DNA of 64,000 nt from Nanobdellota archaeon (GTDB lineage: Archaea; Nanoarchaeota; Nanoarchaeia; Woesearchaeales; GW2011-AR9), in assembly GCA_002687775.1 (NCBI GenBank), contig NZBF01000010.1, forward strand, positions 1 through 64,000, written 5' to 3'. Below are positions 18,366-26,807 of this stretch, in pieces. The notes under the pieces were generated by a model that worked only from the letters and a program-made list of their open reading frames with translations, was not told where the DNA came from and made no database searches. Position 1 is the stretch's first letter; each line of letters starts with the position of its first letter. A program made the position numbers and the translations under genes.

Positions 18366-19556
18366 TTATGTTATGTCAATGAATAAAGTACGCGTTTTTA
18401 ATTGTTGAACATCTTCTTTATAAGAATCATGGTTGACTGCTTGCACCACTATATCAAAAGAATCATGTAGTACACTTGGTTTGGCATCAAAGTGATTTTG
18501 AATAACGGCATCACTGACATGAGGATCGTGAGCATGCACATCAAATCCATATTCCTTTAATTCCTTGATTAATTGTTTAACACGACTATTACGAAAATCG
18601 CGAATATTTGGTTTAAAGGTTACCCCTAGAACCAAAATTTTGGCATTAGATATTTTACCATGTTTTCCTAACAATTTGATTATTCTTTTAACATGAAAAC
18701 TATGCATGTTATCGTTAATTCGTCTCCCTGCTAAGATAACTTGCGGATGATATCCTACTTCTTCAGCTTTGTACGTCAGGTAGTAAGGATCAATTCCTAT
18801 GCAATGACCGCCAACTAATCCTGGTTTATAATCATGAAAGTTCCATTTCGTTCTAGCTGCGTTCAAGACTTGCTTGGTGTCAATATTTAATTTGTCAAAG
18901 ATTAGGTGAAGCTCGTTCATCAATGCAATGTTTAGATCACGTTGAATGTTTTCAATAACCTTAGCTGCTTCAGCCACTTTGATAGATTCGGCTTTATGTA
19001 CGTGCGTTATTTTTCCATACACATCAGCCAAAAGATTAGTTGTTTCTTCATCAATTCCAGCTACTACTTTAGTTATTTTATTTATTGTTCGTTCCTTATC
19101 GCCTGGATTTACTCTTTCTGGACTATATCCAATGGAGAAATCTTGTGGACATTTCAAATTGGAATGATGTTCTAGTAATGGTAAGCATACTTCTTCAGTG
19201 ACACCAGGGTAGACAGTGCTTTCATAGACAACGACGGATCCTTTTGTTAAATGTTTCCCGACTAGTTCAGATGCTTTTTCAAGAAATGAAAGGTCTGGTT
19301 TCTTCGCTTTATTGATAGGTGTTGGCACGCAAACAATAATAAAATTAGATTCTTTTATCCCTTCAGGGTTACTAGTGAAATGAATATTGGCCTGCTGAAT
19401 AGTTTCTCTATCAATTTCATGAGAAAGGTCATAACCAGATTGTAATTGTTCAATGCGTTCAGTCTTAACATCAAATCCAGTAACAGGGAAATGTTTTGCT
19501 AAATGAATTGCAAGAGGTAACCCTACATATCCCAAGCCGACAACAGTAATGTTCAT
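18366..19556 (-). CDS. Nucleotide-sugar dehydrogenase, UDP-HexNAc type (WbpA/TviB-like)
   Basis: 396 residues. Rossmann VVGLGYVGLPLA at 4-15, CVPTPI, YESTVYPGVTEEVC, SIGYSPERVNPGD, GLVGGHCIGIDPYYLT with the catalytic Cys, and VLGVTFKPNIRDFRNS. These features distinguish the WbpA/TviB/WecC branch, which oxidises UDP-N-acetylhexosamines to uronic acids using NAD. It overlaps the UDP-glucose dehydrogenase gene by four bases as the last gene of a three-gene operon. The exact epimer used is uncertain. Confidence 0.87.
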   Translation of the reverse strand: MNITVVGLGYVGLPLAIHLAKHFPVTGFDVKTERIEQLQSGYDLSHEIDRETIQQANIHFTSNPEGIKESNFIIVCVPTPINKAKKPDLSFLEKASELVGKHLTKGSVVVYESTVYPGVTEEVCLPLLEHHSNLKCPQDFSIGYSPERVNPGDKERTINKITKVVAGIDEETTNLLADVYGKITHVHKAESIKVAEAAKVIENIQRDLNIALMNELHLIFDKLNIDTKQVLNAARTKWNFHDYKPGLVGGHCIGIDPYYLTYKAEEVGYHPQVILAGRRINDNMHSFHVKRIIKLLGKHGKISNAKILVLGVTFKPNIRDFRNSRVKQLIKELKEYGFDVHAHDPHVSDAVIQNHFDAKPSVLHDSFDIVVQAVNHDSYKEDVQQLKTRTLFIDIT

Positions 19557-20854
19557 TTACGACCCACACCAACATATTCAAATCCTTCCTCACGAATAAG
19601 TTCAGGTTCGAAAATGTTCCGACCGTCAAAAATTATTTTTTCTTTCATTGATTTACCCAATTCGTCAAATGGAGCATGTTTAAATTCATCCCATTCGGTT
19701 TTCAGGAAAATGGCTGAACTTCCTTCCACAGAAGACGCTAAAGAATCGCAGAAAGTAACAGAATCTCCCAACGTCTTTTTTGCTTCCTCACTTGCAATAG
19801 GATCATAAACCTGCACATTTGCACCATGTTGCAGTAATTGAGAAATTAATGTTAATGAAGGGGCTTCTCTGGTATCACTCGTTTTCGGCTTGAAACTAAG
19901 ACCCCACACGGTAAATGTTTTTCCGTTGAAATCAGGATATTTCTCTTTCACTTTGTCAAACAAAGTTAACTTTTGCCGTTCATTCAGTTGATCAACTTCT
20001 TTGAGTAAACCTGCTTGGTAGTTATGTTCATTGGCTGTTGCAATTAATGCCCGTACATCTTTTGGGAAACAACTACCACCATACCCCACACCAGGATTCA
20101 AATGTTTCGGACTGATACGTTTATCAAGACCCATTGCCTGAGCAATTAATCTTACGTCGGCACCGACTTTATCACAAATGTTAGCTATCTCATTAATGAA
20201 AGAAATTTTTGTTGCTAAGAATGCATTATTTGCGTATTTAATAGTTTCAGCCGTTTCCCAATCGGTTTCTAAAACAGGAATGTATGTTCGCACTCTGCCT
20301 GTGTAGACTTTTCGTAAAATGCTGAACGCCCTTGAAGTTTTTGCACCCACTACTATTTTGTCAGGATGATTGAAATCGTGCACTGCTTTACCCTCTGCAA
20401 GAAATTCTGGATTTGATACCACTTCAATCATCGTTGCTGGATTAACTTCCTTGATAATATCATCACATTTTTTCGCAGTACCGGGAGGAACAGTACTTTT
20501 GTTGATAAGTAATGTTGGCTGTGTTGCAAACAATGCTATTTGCTGAGCAACGTCAAAGACATATTGTAAATCTGCACTGCCATCTTTTCTACTTGGTGTT
20601 CCCACGCAATTGAATATTACATTAGCAAATTGTACACCTTCCTCAATGTTTGTAGTGAATGTTAATCTTCCCTTGGAGGTGTTTGTTTGTACTAATTGTG
20701 GTAAACGAGGTTCGTAGAATGGAATGTTTCCTTCTCTAAGTTGGTTTATTTTATTTTCGTCAATATCGACACATAATACGTTATGGCCAAGATTAGCTAA
20801 ACATGCACCTGTAGTTAATCCCACATACCCCGTGCCGAAAACTGTGATTTTCAT
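19553..20854 (-). CDS. ugd: UDP-glucose 6-dehydrogenase
   Basis: 433 residues. VFGTGYVGLTTGACLA at 4-19 binds NAD; NCVGTPSRKDGSADLQYV, INKSTVPPGTAKKC, SNPEFLAEGKAVHDF and GYGGSCFPKDVRALI (catalytic Cys and Lys) are all present, as is FKPKTSDTREAPS. It converts UDP-glucose to UDP-glucuronate with two NAD. Four-base overlaps with the epimerase upstream and the second dehydrogenase downstream make a tight operon for uronic-acid donors. Confidence 0.92.
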   Translation of the reverse strand: MKITVFGTGYVGLTTGACLANLGHNVLCVDIDENKINQLREGNIPFYEPRLPQLVQTNTSKGRLTFTTNIEEGVQFANVIFNCVGTPSRKDGSADLQYVFDVAQQIALFATQPTLLINKSTVPPGTAKKCDDIIKEVNPATMIEVVSNPEFLAEGKAVHDFNHPDKIVVGAKTSRAFSILRKVYTGRVRTYIPVLETDWETAETIKYANNAFLATKISFINEIANICDKVGADVRLIAQAMGLDKRISPKHLNPGVGYGGSCFPKDVRALIATANEHNYQAGLLKEVDQLNERQKLTLFDKVKEKYPDFNGKTFTVWGLSFKPKTSDTREAPSLTLISQLLQHGANVQVYDPIASEEAKKTLGDSVTFCDSLASSVEGSSAIFLKTEWDEFKHAPFDELGKSMKEKIIFDGRNIFEPELIREEGFEYVGVGRK

Positions 20855-21804
20855 ACGTTATTGTACTCTCTAAACCAATTAATGAAATTTGGAAGGCCAA
20901 CGTCAATTTTTGTGGTGGGTTCCCAATCTAAAAGTTGTTTTGCTTTACTCACATCAGCACAAGATTTCACAACATCTCCTGGTTGCAAAGGATGAAAATT
21001 TATGACGGCTTTCTGACTAACAGTCTGTTCAATAATTTGAATACATCTCTTGAGATGTTCAGGGGTTTTATTTCCTAAGTTGATTATTTCAAAATCGAAA
21101 TGATGATCAATGGCTTTCACCACGCCATTAGCGATATCTTCCACATACGTGTAATCCTTCCAAGTGTCACCATAATTGTACACTTCAATTGGTTCTCTTT
21201 TTATGATGTTATTTGTGAATTTCCATGCCATCATATCTGGTCGACCCCAAGGACCGTACACGTTGAAAAATCTCAGAACTGTTGTTTTAATGTTGAACAG
21301 GTGACTGTAATAATGCGCAATCATTTCCCCTGACTTTTTTGTTGCTGCGTATAAAGAGATAGGTTGGTCAACTTTATGATGTTCACTTGATGGGAAATCA
21401 GTGTTTTTTCCGTAGACAGAGGATGAACTCGCACTGACAACGTGAGGAACTTTATGTAATTTTGAACATTCAAAAATGTTTAACGTGCCCACAATGTTAG
21501 TTTTTTGGTAGATGAACGGGTTTGTAATGGATGGTAGTACGCCTGCTTGCGCGGCTAAGTGACATACTGCATCAATTTGATGTTGCTCGAAGATAAGTTT
21601 AAGTGCTTCAAAATTAGTCATGTCTACTTTGTATAACTTAAAAGTTGGATACTTTTCAAATTGTTTGACTCTATCTTCTTTTAATTGTGGACTGTAGTAA
21701 TCACTGAAATTATCTACGCAAATGACATCGTCGCCACGTTCTAAGAGAAGTTTACACACATGGGATCCAATAAACCCTGCACCACCTGTCACCAACACCT
21801 TCAT
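20851..21804 (-). CDS. NAD-dependent nucleotide-sugar epimerase, UDP-glucuronate 4-epimerase-like
   Basis: 317 residues. TGGAGFIGSH at 6-15 (NAD), HLAAQAGVLPSI, SSSSVYG, SLYAATKKSGE (Tyr-x3-Lys catalytic pair) and RFFNVYGPWGRPDMM. That last stretch and the N-terminal DNFSDYYSPQLKE region are characteristic of UDP-glucuronate 4-epimerases (UDP-GlcA to UDP-GalA). Being the first gene before ugd supports this. Exact substrate remains a family-based inference. Confidence 0.82.
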   Translation of the reverse strand: MKVLVTGGAGFIGSHVCKLLLERGDDVICVDNFSDYYSPQLKEDRVKQFEKYPTFKLYKVDMTNFEALKLIFEQHQIDAVCHLAAQAGVLPSITNPFIYQKTNIVGTLNIFECSKLHKVPHVVSASSSSVYGKNTDFPSSEHHKVDQPISLYAATKKSGEMIAHYYSHLFNIKTTVLRFFNVYGPWGRPDMMAWKFTNNIIKREPIEVYNYGDTWKDYTYVEDIANGVVKAIDHHFDFEIINLGNKTPEHLKRCIQIIEQTVSQKAVINFHPLQPGDVVKSCADVSKAKQLLDWEPTTKIDVGLPNFINWFREYNNV

Positions 21805-21842
21805 AGTACTTTGGGTTAAAATTTAGTTTAAAAAAGTTGTGA

Positions 21843-21878
21843 ATTTTAAGAAAAGAAAAAGAAAAAAAAAGAGAGGAT
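21843..21878 (-). terminator. Poly-T terminator after an acidic lipoprotein gene
   Basis: Reading leftward past the stop at 21879, the minus strand has successive T-runs (nine, five and four T). This fits archaeal intrinsic termination and separates this gene from the epimerase operon. Confidence 0.5.
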
Positions 21879-22529
21879 TTAATATCCTCCTCCATTAGGT
21901 TGATTAGCTCCGTCATCGCCGCCTTGCTGGTTTCCATCTTCAGCACCATCAGGCCGGTTTGCACCATCGTCTCCTAAAGGAGCTTCTTGGTTTTCAGCTT
22001 CACCACCTTCATATTCAGGTTCTGGATCAGCTTCAGGTTCAACATCGGCTGGGTTATCAATTTCTCGATCATCCATTGCACCATCATGCTGCCCATCGTC
22101 AACCATCATACCATCACCCATTGCAGCTGCACCAACTTCTTCTTCACAACTTGCAACACAAGCGTTATATTCATCTAAGATGGATTCACAATCTTCAGCT
22201 TCAAAGACAACTGCACCATTCATATTGTTTTCCATGTTGTCGTCCATTGCAGGCATTTCATCACCCATTGCACCATCTGGAGCGTGTGCACCGTCATCAC
22301 CTAATGGAGCTTCATGTTCTTCTGGCTCCTCATCAAAATCACCAGCGAGACATGCTGTATGCGCTAATTGCAAATCAGCACAATTTGCTTGCTCCAGGCA
22401 CTCATCCATTGCAGCTTGAGCTTCTCCCTCCTGAAGACCTTCAATAACTTTCCCTGTTTTTGTTCCGCAACCAGCTACTACAAATGCGGCAATAACTAGC
22501 ATTGAAAGAATCATTAGTTTTTTATTCAT
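21879..22529 (-). CDS. Acidic low-complexity lipoprotein
   Basis: 216 residues. Lipobox VVAGC. The mature part is Asp/Glu/Gly/Met/Pro-rich with the repeated phrase EAPLGDDGA-xPDGA (twice, plus a partial copy GGDDGANQPNG at the end), and cysteine pairs in two short helices: MDECLEQANCADLQLAHTAC and DCESILDEYNACVASC. No family recognised. The ATG at 22529 is six bases after GAGGTG, the same spacing as in the 6663-8456 gene; ATG 22532 is adjacent. TATA near 22570. Likely surface-exposed, perhaps cation-binding. Confidence 0.65.
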   Translation of the reverse strand: MNKKLMILSMLVIAAFVVAGCGTKTGKVIEGLQEGEAQAAMDECLEQANCADLQLAHTACLAGDFDEEPEEHEAPLGDDGAHAPDGAMGDEMPAMDDNMENNMNGAVVFEAEDCESILDEYNACVASCEEEVGAAAMGDGMMVDDGQHDGAMDDREIDNPADVEPEADPEPEYEGGEAENQEAPLGDDGANRPDGAEDGNQQGGDDGANQPNGGGY

Positions 22530-22623
22530 CATAAACACCTCATTGTTTTATGATATTAATGGATTGGGGTATATAAAAGTTTAGAATTATGCCGATTGTT
22601 GTTTTCTAAACAGAAATTTAGAA

Positions 22624-24690
22624 TTATTCAGGAGTGGGACTACATCCTTGGAAACCTTCAACACAGGTAAACCCTTCTCCCCTTCGTGCGTTTGGATCTT
22701 CGTTGGGAGCAGCAGGAAGAGAACAATCGTACTCAAGCCGTACATCACCACATTGCTCAGTCGAACTAACATTAAAATACACATCACCTTCACAACCTTC
22801 TTCTAATACTTCAGGCTCTCCCCATTGATTAACGGTGGAGAACTCACAACATCCACTATCTTCACAAGTATATTCGGAATATTCACAGACTTCGAAACCG
22901 CCTAATCCACATAACTCCAACGGAGCCAATCCTTCAGGTGCTTCAAATGCTTCTAAACGAGGACCCCAAATACTGTAAAGATGCCTATCGGTTCCAATAT
23001 CAACTGACTCCCAGGATTGGCCATCATAGTGAATCAGGGTCCCGGAATTTCCAACTGCAAATATATCATTGACGCCTCGTATCCACACACCATTCAAACT
23101 ACTAGCTGTACCGCTCACCATCGGATCCCACAAGCTACCATCGTCATTATCGTCGACACCATCATAATGTATGATAGTACCCACGTCACCAACAGCATAA
23201 ATATCCTGAGGACCAGTGCCATCAATTCCTTGCAGGTAACCATTTCCAGCAAGAACAACTCCACTATCCATGCTAGCCCATGCATTCCCATCAAAATGAG
23301 ATATTGTTCCATGCTCACCTACCGCATAAATATTATCAGGTGCAGTACCCCACATATCACTCATGCTTTTAGGGACTCCGCTAGGCAATTGTGACCAAGC
23401 TTCACCGTCAAAATGAAGAATAGTTCCTCGGTCACCGCTTATGTAAATATCATTAGCACCGCTACCCCAAATTCCTTTCACAAACCTTTGGCCGGTTCTT
23501 TCAAGTTGCCAATCTGCACCGTCATAATGAACTATTTTTCCGCTATTCCCCGTAGTAACATAGACATTGTCAGAAGCTGTACCCCACACTCTCTGTACAT
23601 ACCCTCGGTCGTCTATGTCAGTAGAATCCCAAAGATTTCCATTGTAGTGGAGTATGCCCCCTTGTCCTCCCACAAAGTATACATCATTGACTCCCGTACC
23701 CCAAATATCTCTTGTGCGAGGATTTTCGGGATTCATTTGTTGCCATTGTTCTCCATCAAAGCGAAGAATAAGACCATCATTTCCTCCTACATAAGCAACA
23801 GCTTCCTGGGCTGCGGGTCCTAAAACAGCTGGAAGAAAAGCACATGAATCTTCACCACAAATACCGGAAACACAATCAGCCCCAATGTTGCAGAGATCAC
23901 CCTCCAGACAGGTAGGTCCACAGACGCCACCACAATCTATATCGGTCTCATCTTGATTTTGCACGGCATCACTGCAGGTTTCATCAACACGAAACTGAGC
24001 AACCATAAATTCATTAGGACCACCTGGATTACCAGGGTCATTCGGACAATTGAATTGATTACCAATCAAGTCACATGCAAAGACACCGATGTAGTGCGTA
24101 CCTTCCTTGGACCACGTATCATCAATGCTCAAACTGGTTCCTGGTTGAAAGTCGATATTATTGTTAAATGAGGCTACCCGAAGGTTTGGATTAACTCCCT
24201 CCAAAAAGTTGGTTTCACCAAAAAACTCACTATTGGGAACTCCACCAATAACTGTTGGGAAAAAATCAAGAGGTTCCCAATCTTCGCAATTTTTTAGATA
24301 AAAAGCGTCACTGAAGACATAATTATTGTCAGAAATATTAAGCAATAAATCAACCCCAACAGGAACAATAATATCATCAGGGTTATCATCCCGCGAAAAA
24401 ATGGTGGGATTCTGACCTTCTATAAACATTCCCCTAGAAATCTGAAGTGACAGAGTGTTTGGCTCCGCAAAGAATGCCTCCAGCTGCCCAGGACTGTAAC
24501 AAGTAAGCTCTCCTTGAGGACCAACATCATATCCTCTTCCAGCCAAAGCCTGTTTCGGCTTGGAAAGTGAGGGGGGTTCTGGCGGTGTGAGTTCACTCTC
24601 ATCAGCAGAATAATCCTGTACACAACCCAATAAGAAAACACTGTAAACAAGTAAAATAACGAACGTAAACAACACCGTCTTCTTTTTCAT
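22624..24690 (-). CDS. Seven-bladed beta-propeller lipoprotein, paralogue of 2155-3846
   Basis: 688 residues. Signal peptide with lipobox LLGC, then the four-Cys domain (about 45-270, longer loops than its paralogue), the ETDIDCGG Cys-rich module (about 275-325), and seven repeats ending (H/R)(F/Y)DG--W. It adds a C-terminal Cys-rich segment of about 120 residues (LCGLGGFEVCEYSEYTC and beyond) not found in the other. ATG 24690 begins the signal peptide; upstream codons run into the promoter. Function unknown, presumably surface ligand binding. Confidence 0.8.
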   Translation of the reverse strand: MKKKTVLFTFVILLVYSVFLLGCVQDYSADESELTPPEPPSLSKPKQALAGRGYDVGPQGELTCYSPGQLEAFFAEPNTLSLQISRGMFIEGQNPTIFSRDDNPDDIIVPVGVDLLLNISDNNYVFSDAFYLKNCEDWEPLDFFPTVIGGVPNSEFFGETNFLEGVNPNLRVASFNNNIDFQPGTSLSIDDTWSKEGTHYIGVFACDLIGNQFNCPNDPGNPGGPNEFMVAQFRVDETCSDAVQNQDETDIDCGGVCGPTCLEGDLCNIGADCVSGICGEDSCAFLPAVLGPAAQEAVAYVGGNDGLILRFDGEQWQQMNPENPRTRDIWGTGVNDVYFVGGQGGILHYNGNLWDSTDIDDRGYVQRVWGTASDNVYVTTGNSGKIVHYDGADWQLERTGQRFVKGIWGSGANDIYISGDRGTILHFDGEAWSQLPSGVPKSMSDMWGTAPDNIYAVGEHGTISHFDGNAWASMDSGVVLAGNGYLQGIDGTGPQDIYAVGDVGTIIHYDGVDDNDDGSLWDPMVSGTASSLNGVWIRGVNDIFAVGNSGTLIHYDGQSWESVDIGTDRHLYSIWGPRLEAFEAPEGLAPLELCGLGGFEVCEYSEYTCEDSGCCEFSTVNQWGEPEVLEEGCEGDVYFNVSSTEQCGDVRLEYDCSLPAAPNEDPNARRGEGFTCVEGFQGCSPTPE

Positions 24691-24719
24691 AACGAAGAAG
24701 AAGAAGAAGGTATATAAAA
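24691..24719 (-). promoter_or_regulatory. TATA box plus CTT-repeat promoter
   Basis: TATA (24711-24719 read on the minus strand) and a triplet tract (24694-24709) fill the space up to the ATG at 24690, the same layout as at 3847-3874. Predicts a leaderless transcript. Confidence 0.6.
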
Positions 24720-24727
24720 CTATCGGA

Positions 24728-25135
24728 TTACAACCGTTCAAATAAATCTTGTGTTTTCCAAACTTTAACTGCATCCTGTTTCTCAAAATGTTTATCGTCA
24801 GACCAAATGTCCGAATTTGTAGCCAAAGCTGCTGCAATGAAATGTGTGTCGTCAGGATCTATCTGATCCATTATATCAGCAGCCTCTACCATCTTTGATA
24901 ACACAACACTGTTATCTAGAATAACCATTTTCCTGTAAAGTTTTTGAAGAAGAAGATCAAACTCATCTTCAGATATGTTTGCTTTCTTCATTACTAATTC
25001 TTTGTATTTATGAATTTCACTCTCTAAGAAAGGAATGATCAACAATTGACCAGAAAAATGATTGATTATTTTACGTGAAGTAGAATCTCTCATTAATGCT
25101 GAAATAATAATATTTGAATCAACAACTAATTTCAT
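24728..25135 (-). CDS. vapC: PIN-domain RNase toxin, VapC-like
   Basis: 135 residues. PIN acidic residues are visible: Asp6 in VVDSNI, Glu38/Glu40, Asp96 in DPDDTHF, and Asp114 in WSDDKHF. These coordinate Mg/Mn for RNA cleavage. The ATG overlaps the antitoxin stop by four bases. Typical VapBC order, antitoxin first. Target RNA unknown. Confidence 0.87.
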   Translation of the reverse strand: MKLVVDSNIIISALMRDSTSRKIINHFSGQLLIIPFLESEIHKYKELVMKKANISEDEFDLLLQKLYRKMVILDNSVVLSKMVEAADIMDQIDPDDTHFIAAALATNSDIWSDDKHFEKQDAVKVWKTQDLFERL

Positions 25136-25350
25136 CTGAATCGTTTTGCCACTTCATGCTTAATCTTATGACCAATTTCTTCAGCATCTTCTTTGGTGAA
25201 TGTGCTATTTTGTACCACTTTATCCATCCAATGTAACTCTTCCACTTTGTTCTCAAATGCTTTGCGCGCTATGACGCTCCATTTAATTTCTGAATGAGCA
25301 GTCATTTCTTTATGCAAATCCTCAGGGATTGATAATGTCATATTAACCAT
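25132..25350 (-). CDS. vapB: VapB-like antitoxin
   Basis: 72 residues. The N-terminal MTLSIPEDLHKEM with following helices is a ribbon-helix-helix DNA-binding fold; the charged C-terminal part would wrap the PIN toxin. First gene of the pair, expected to repress its own promoter. Upstream, TGTGTTAACACA (about 25380-25391) is a perfect inverted repeat and could be its operator. Confidence 0.82.
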   Translation of the reverse strand: MVNMTLSIPEDLHKEMTAHSEIKWSVIARKAFENKVEELHWMDKVVQNSTFTKEDAEEIGHKIKHEVAKRFR

Positions 25351-25379
25351 TTTCTGTGTACCTCCAAACTATTTGTTTT

Positions 25380-25391
25380 ATGTGTTAACAC
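25380..25391. promoter_or_regulatory. Inverted repeat upstream of vapB, possible operator
   Basis: TGTGTTAACACA is a perfect 12-bp palindrome about 30 bases before the vapB start codon, next to a TATA-like ATATTTAAAC. Ribbon-helix-helix antitoxins bind such palindromes; assignment is by position only. Confidence 0.4.
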
Positions 25392-25423
25392 ATATTTAAA
25401 CTTTTTGGATATTCAAAGCGACA

Positions 25424-25732
25424 TCATGATTTTTTCTTCACCAATTTATCCAACACGTTCCGACTTTTCGCTCTCTGTTCATCAGAAGCCGTTAATGACA
25501 ATCCTTTTTCTCTGGCAACTCTGTGAATATCATAGACACTCATGTCTAGTACTTCAGCTGCTTTTCCGACAGATAACCGTCCACGGGAACATAGTCGAAC
25601 GACATAATCTTCAAGACTTTGATAAATCATTTGTTTCAAAACTATTGATTTGTTTGTGTGATCCTCCTTACTTTTCAATTCTATAATAGGCATAATTTCC
25701 TCTTTCAGTTTCAACGGATAGACAACTGCCAT
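25424..25732 (-). CDS. UPF0175 antitoxin
   Basis: 102 residues. The GRLSVGKAAEVLDMSVYDIHRVAREKG segment is a helix-turn-helix typical of UPF0175, with a preceding helical stretch. UPF0175 proteins are known partners of PIN-domain toxins. It starts four bases after the PIN gene stop, with GGAGGA eight bases before the ATG, showing a Shine-Dalgarno for an internal operon gene. Order toxin-then-antitoxin is the less common one but seen in this family. Confidence 0.78.
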   Translation of the reverse strand: MAVVYPLKLKEEIMPIIELKSKEDHTNKSIVLKQMIYQSLEDYVVRLCSRGRLSVGKAAEVLDMSVYDIHRVAREKGLSLTASDEQRAKSRNVLDKLVKKKS

Positions 25733-25736
25733 TTTT

Positions 25737-26207
25737 TTATTCCTCCATGATTTTTTTATACTCTTTTTCACTGACAAATGATTTGATATTATTTGCAAAT
25801 TTGTCCTTATCTTTATTTGTTATTTTGCCTATTTCTCTGAGCAAAATAATGACATCACTTGGGGTTAAAAAATCAATTCCCTCTCTTTCCAACAATTTAA
25901 TAAATGTTCGATCATCACTTATAACAATACTATTTTTAATCTTCTTACTTAAACTAAAAACCGACATTTCTCCTTTGCCAAGGCGTTGAGAGGTATCCCC
26001 ACTCACTTCATTCACTTCAAGTGCCTTGCTTACAATTAACTCTTCAATTATTTCTGCGTCAGAGTACAACCTCTTCTTGCCTTCATCAACAACTTCCCTT
26101 TTCACTTCACTTGTTGTAACACATTGGAATGTTTTACAGATTATATTTAATGAACCTGAGTGAGCTAATTTTATCAAAGCATCAGCATCAAAGACAAAGT
26201 TATACAT
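25737..26207 (-). CDS. PIN-like toxin, DUF3368 family
   Basis: 156 residues. FDADALIKLA at 6-15 holds the first acidic residues; LGKGEMSVFSLSKKI has the middle Glu; IVISDDRTF has the third site; LTPSDVIILL is the usual family tail. Predicted metal-dependent RNase. Paired with UPF0175 at 25424. TATA-like ATTTTTTATAC upstream near 26225. Confidence 0.78.
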   Translation of the reverse strand: MYNFVFDADALIKLAHSGSLNIICKTFQCVTTSEVKREVVDEGKKRLYSDAEIIEELIVSKALEVNEVSGDTSQRLGKGEMSVFSLSKKIKNSIVISDDRTFIKLLEREGIDFLTPSDVIILLREIGKITNKDKDKFANNIKSFVSEKEYKKIMEE

Positions 26208-26254
26208 TTTTATACAAAAGTATAAAAAATTATATAAATGTTTTGGTCAATAAG

Positions 26255-26611
26255 TTACACTTGAGGTGGTTTCTTAAACATCAAATACACAACAGCAGCG
26301 CCTAATACCAAGTTGACAGCAAGAAGTGCCAATACTAACAATGAAGGTGATTGCAAATCTTTAACTTTCGATTCCAACACAGCAACCCGTTCATTAATGG
26401 TACCAACAGGTATATCCATTTCTTCTTCTTCGAACTCAAAATCTTCTTCATCATCAAAAGATGGAGGGGTAGATGTTGGAGCAGTCTGTTTCGTAGTTGT
26501 TGTATCAGAACTTCCACCAAAACCACCAGGTGTAGGAGGAGGAGGTGGTGGTGGAGCGATAACGCTCACTGCCAGAATAATGAAAACAATTAGTAGTAAA
26601 CCTCTTTTCAT
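26255..26611 (-). CDS. Exported proline-tract membrane protein (paralogue of 3881 gene)
   Basis: 118 residues. Same plan as 3881-4222: hydrophobic signal, seven prolines then TPGGFGG, low-complexity linker (here an acidic EEEDFEFEEEEM patch), a coiled coil INERVAVLESKVKDL, and a near-identical C-terminal membrane helix. TATA ATTATATAAA at 26633-26642 lies 22 bases upstream of ATG 26611. The linker is where the two copies diverge, while both ends are conserved. Confidence 0.65.
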   Translation of the reverse strand: MKRGLLLIVFIILAVSVIAPPPPPPPTPGGFGGSSDTTTTKQTAPTSTPPSFDDEEDFEFEEEEMDIPVGTINERVAVLESKVKDLQSPSLLVLALLAVNLVLGAAVVYLMFKKPPQV

Positions 26612-26694
26612 AATCAAAATGATTTCTTAGAATTATATAAAGGTTTACTCAAATAAAACATAATCTTTATAAAAAAACTGAGTATTTTGCTTTA

Positions 26695-26804
26695 TGGACG
26701 GCCATAGGGCCGGGGTTCATCCGTTCCCATTTCGAACACGGCAATTAAGACTGGCTCCGTACCGGTGTGTACTGCATTGCGCGGGAAATCTGGTAAGCTG
26801 TCCA
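26695..26804 (+). rRNA. rrf: 5S ribosomal RNA
   Basis: The stretch CCGTTCCCATTTCGAACACG (26721-26740) is the universal 5S loop B-loop C core. The ends TGGACGGC (26695-26702) and GCTGTCCA (26797-26804) pair as helix I. A TATA-like CTTTATAAAA is about 27 bases upstream. The gene stands alone, with no 16S or 23S nearby, and its 3' end is three bases from the convergent endonuclease stop. Length about 110 nt, slightly short. Confidence 0.92.
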
Positions 26805-26807
26805 CTT

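Noticed and set aside
21959..22447. His/Leu-rich open frame opposite the acidic lipoprotein
   Set aside because: An antisense shadow of the GAT/GAA-rich lipoprotein; composition only, no promoter.
24691..24837. Longer start for the 688-residue lipoprotein
   Set aside because: The extra 49 codons cross the TATA box and triplet repeat and precede the signal peptide.
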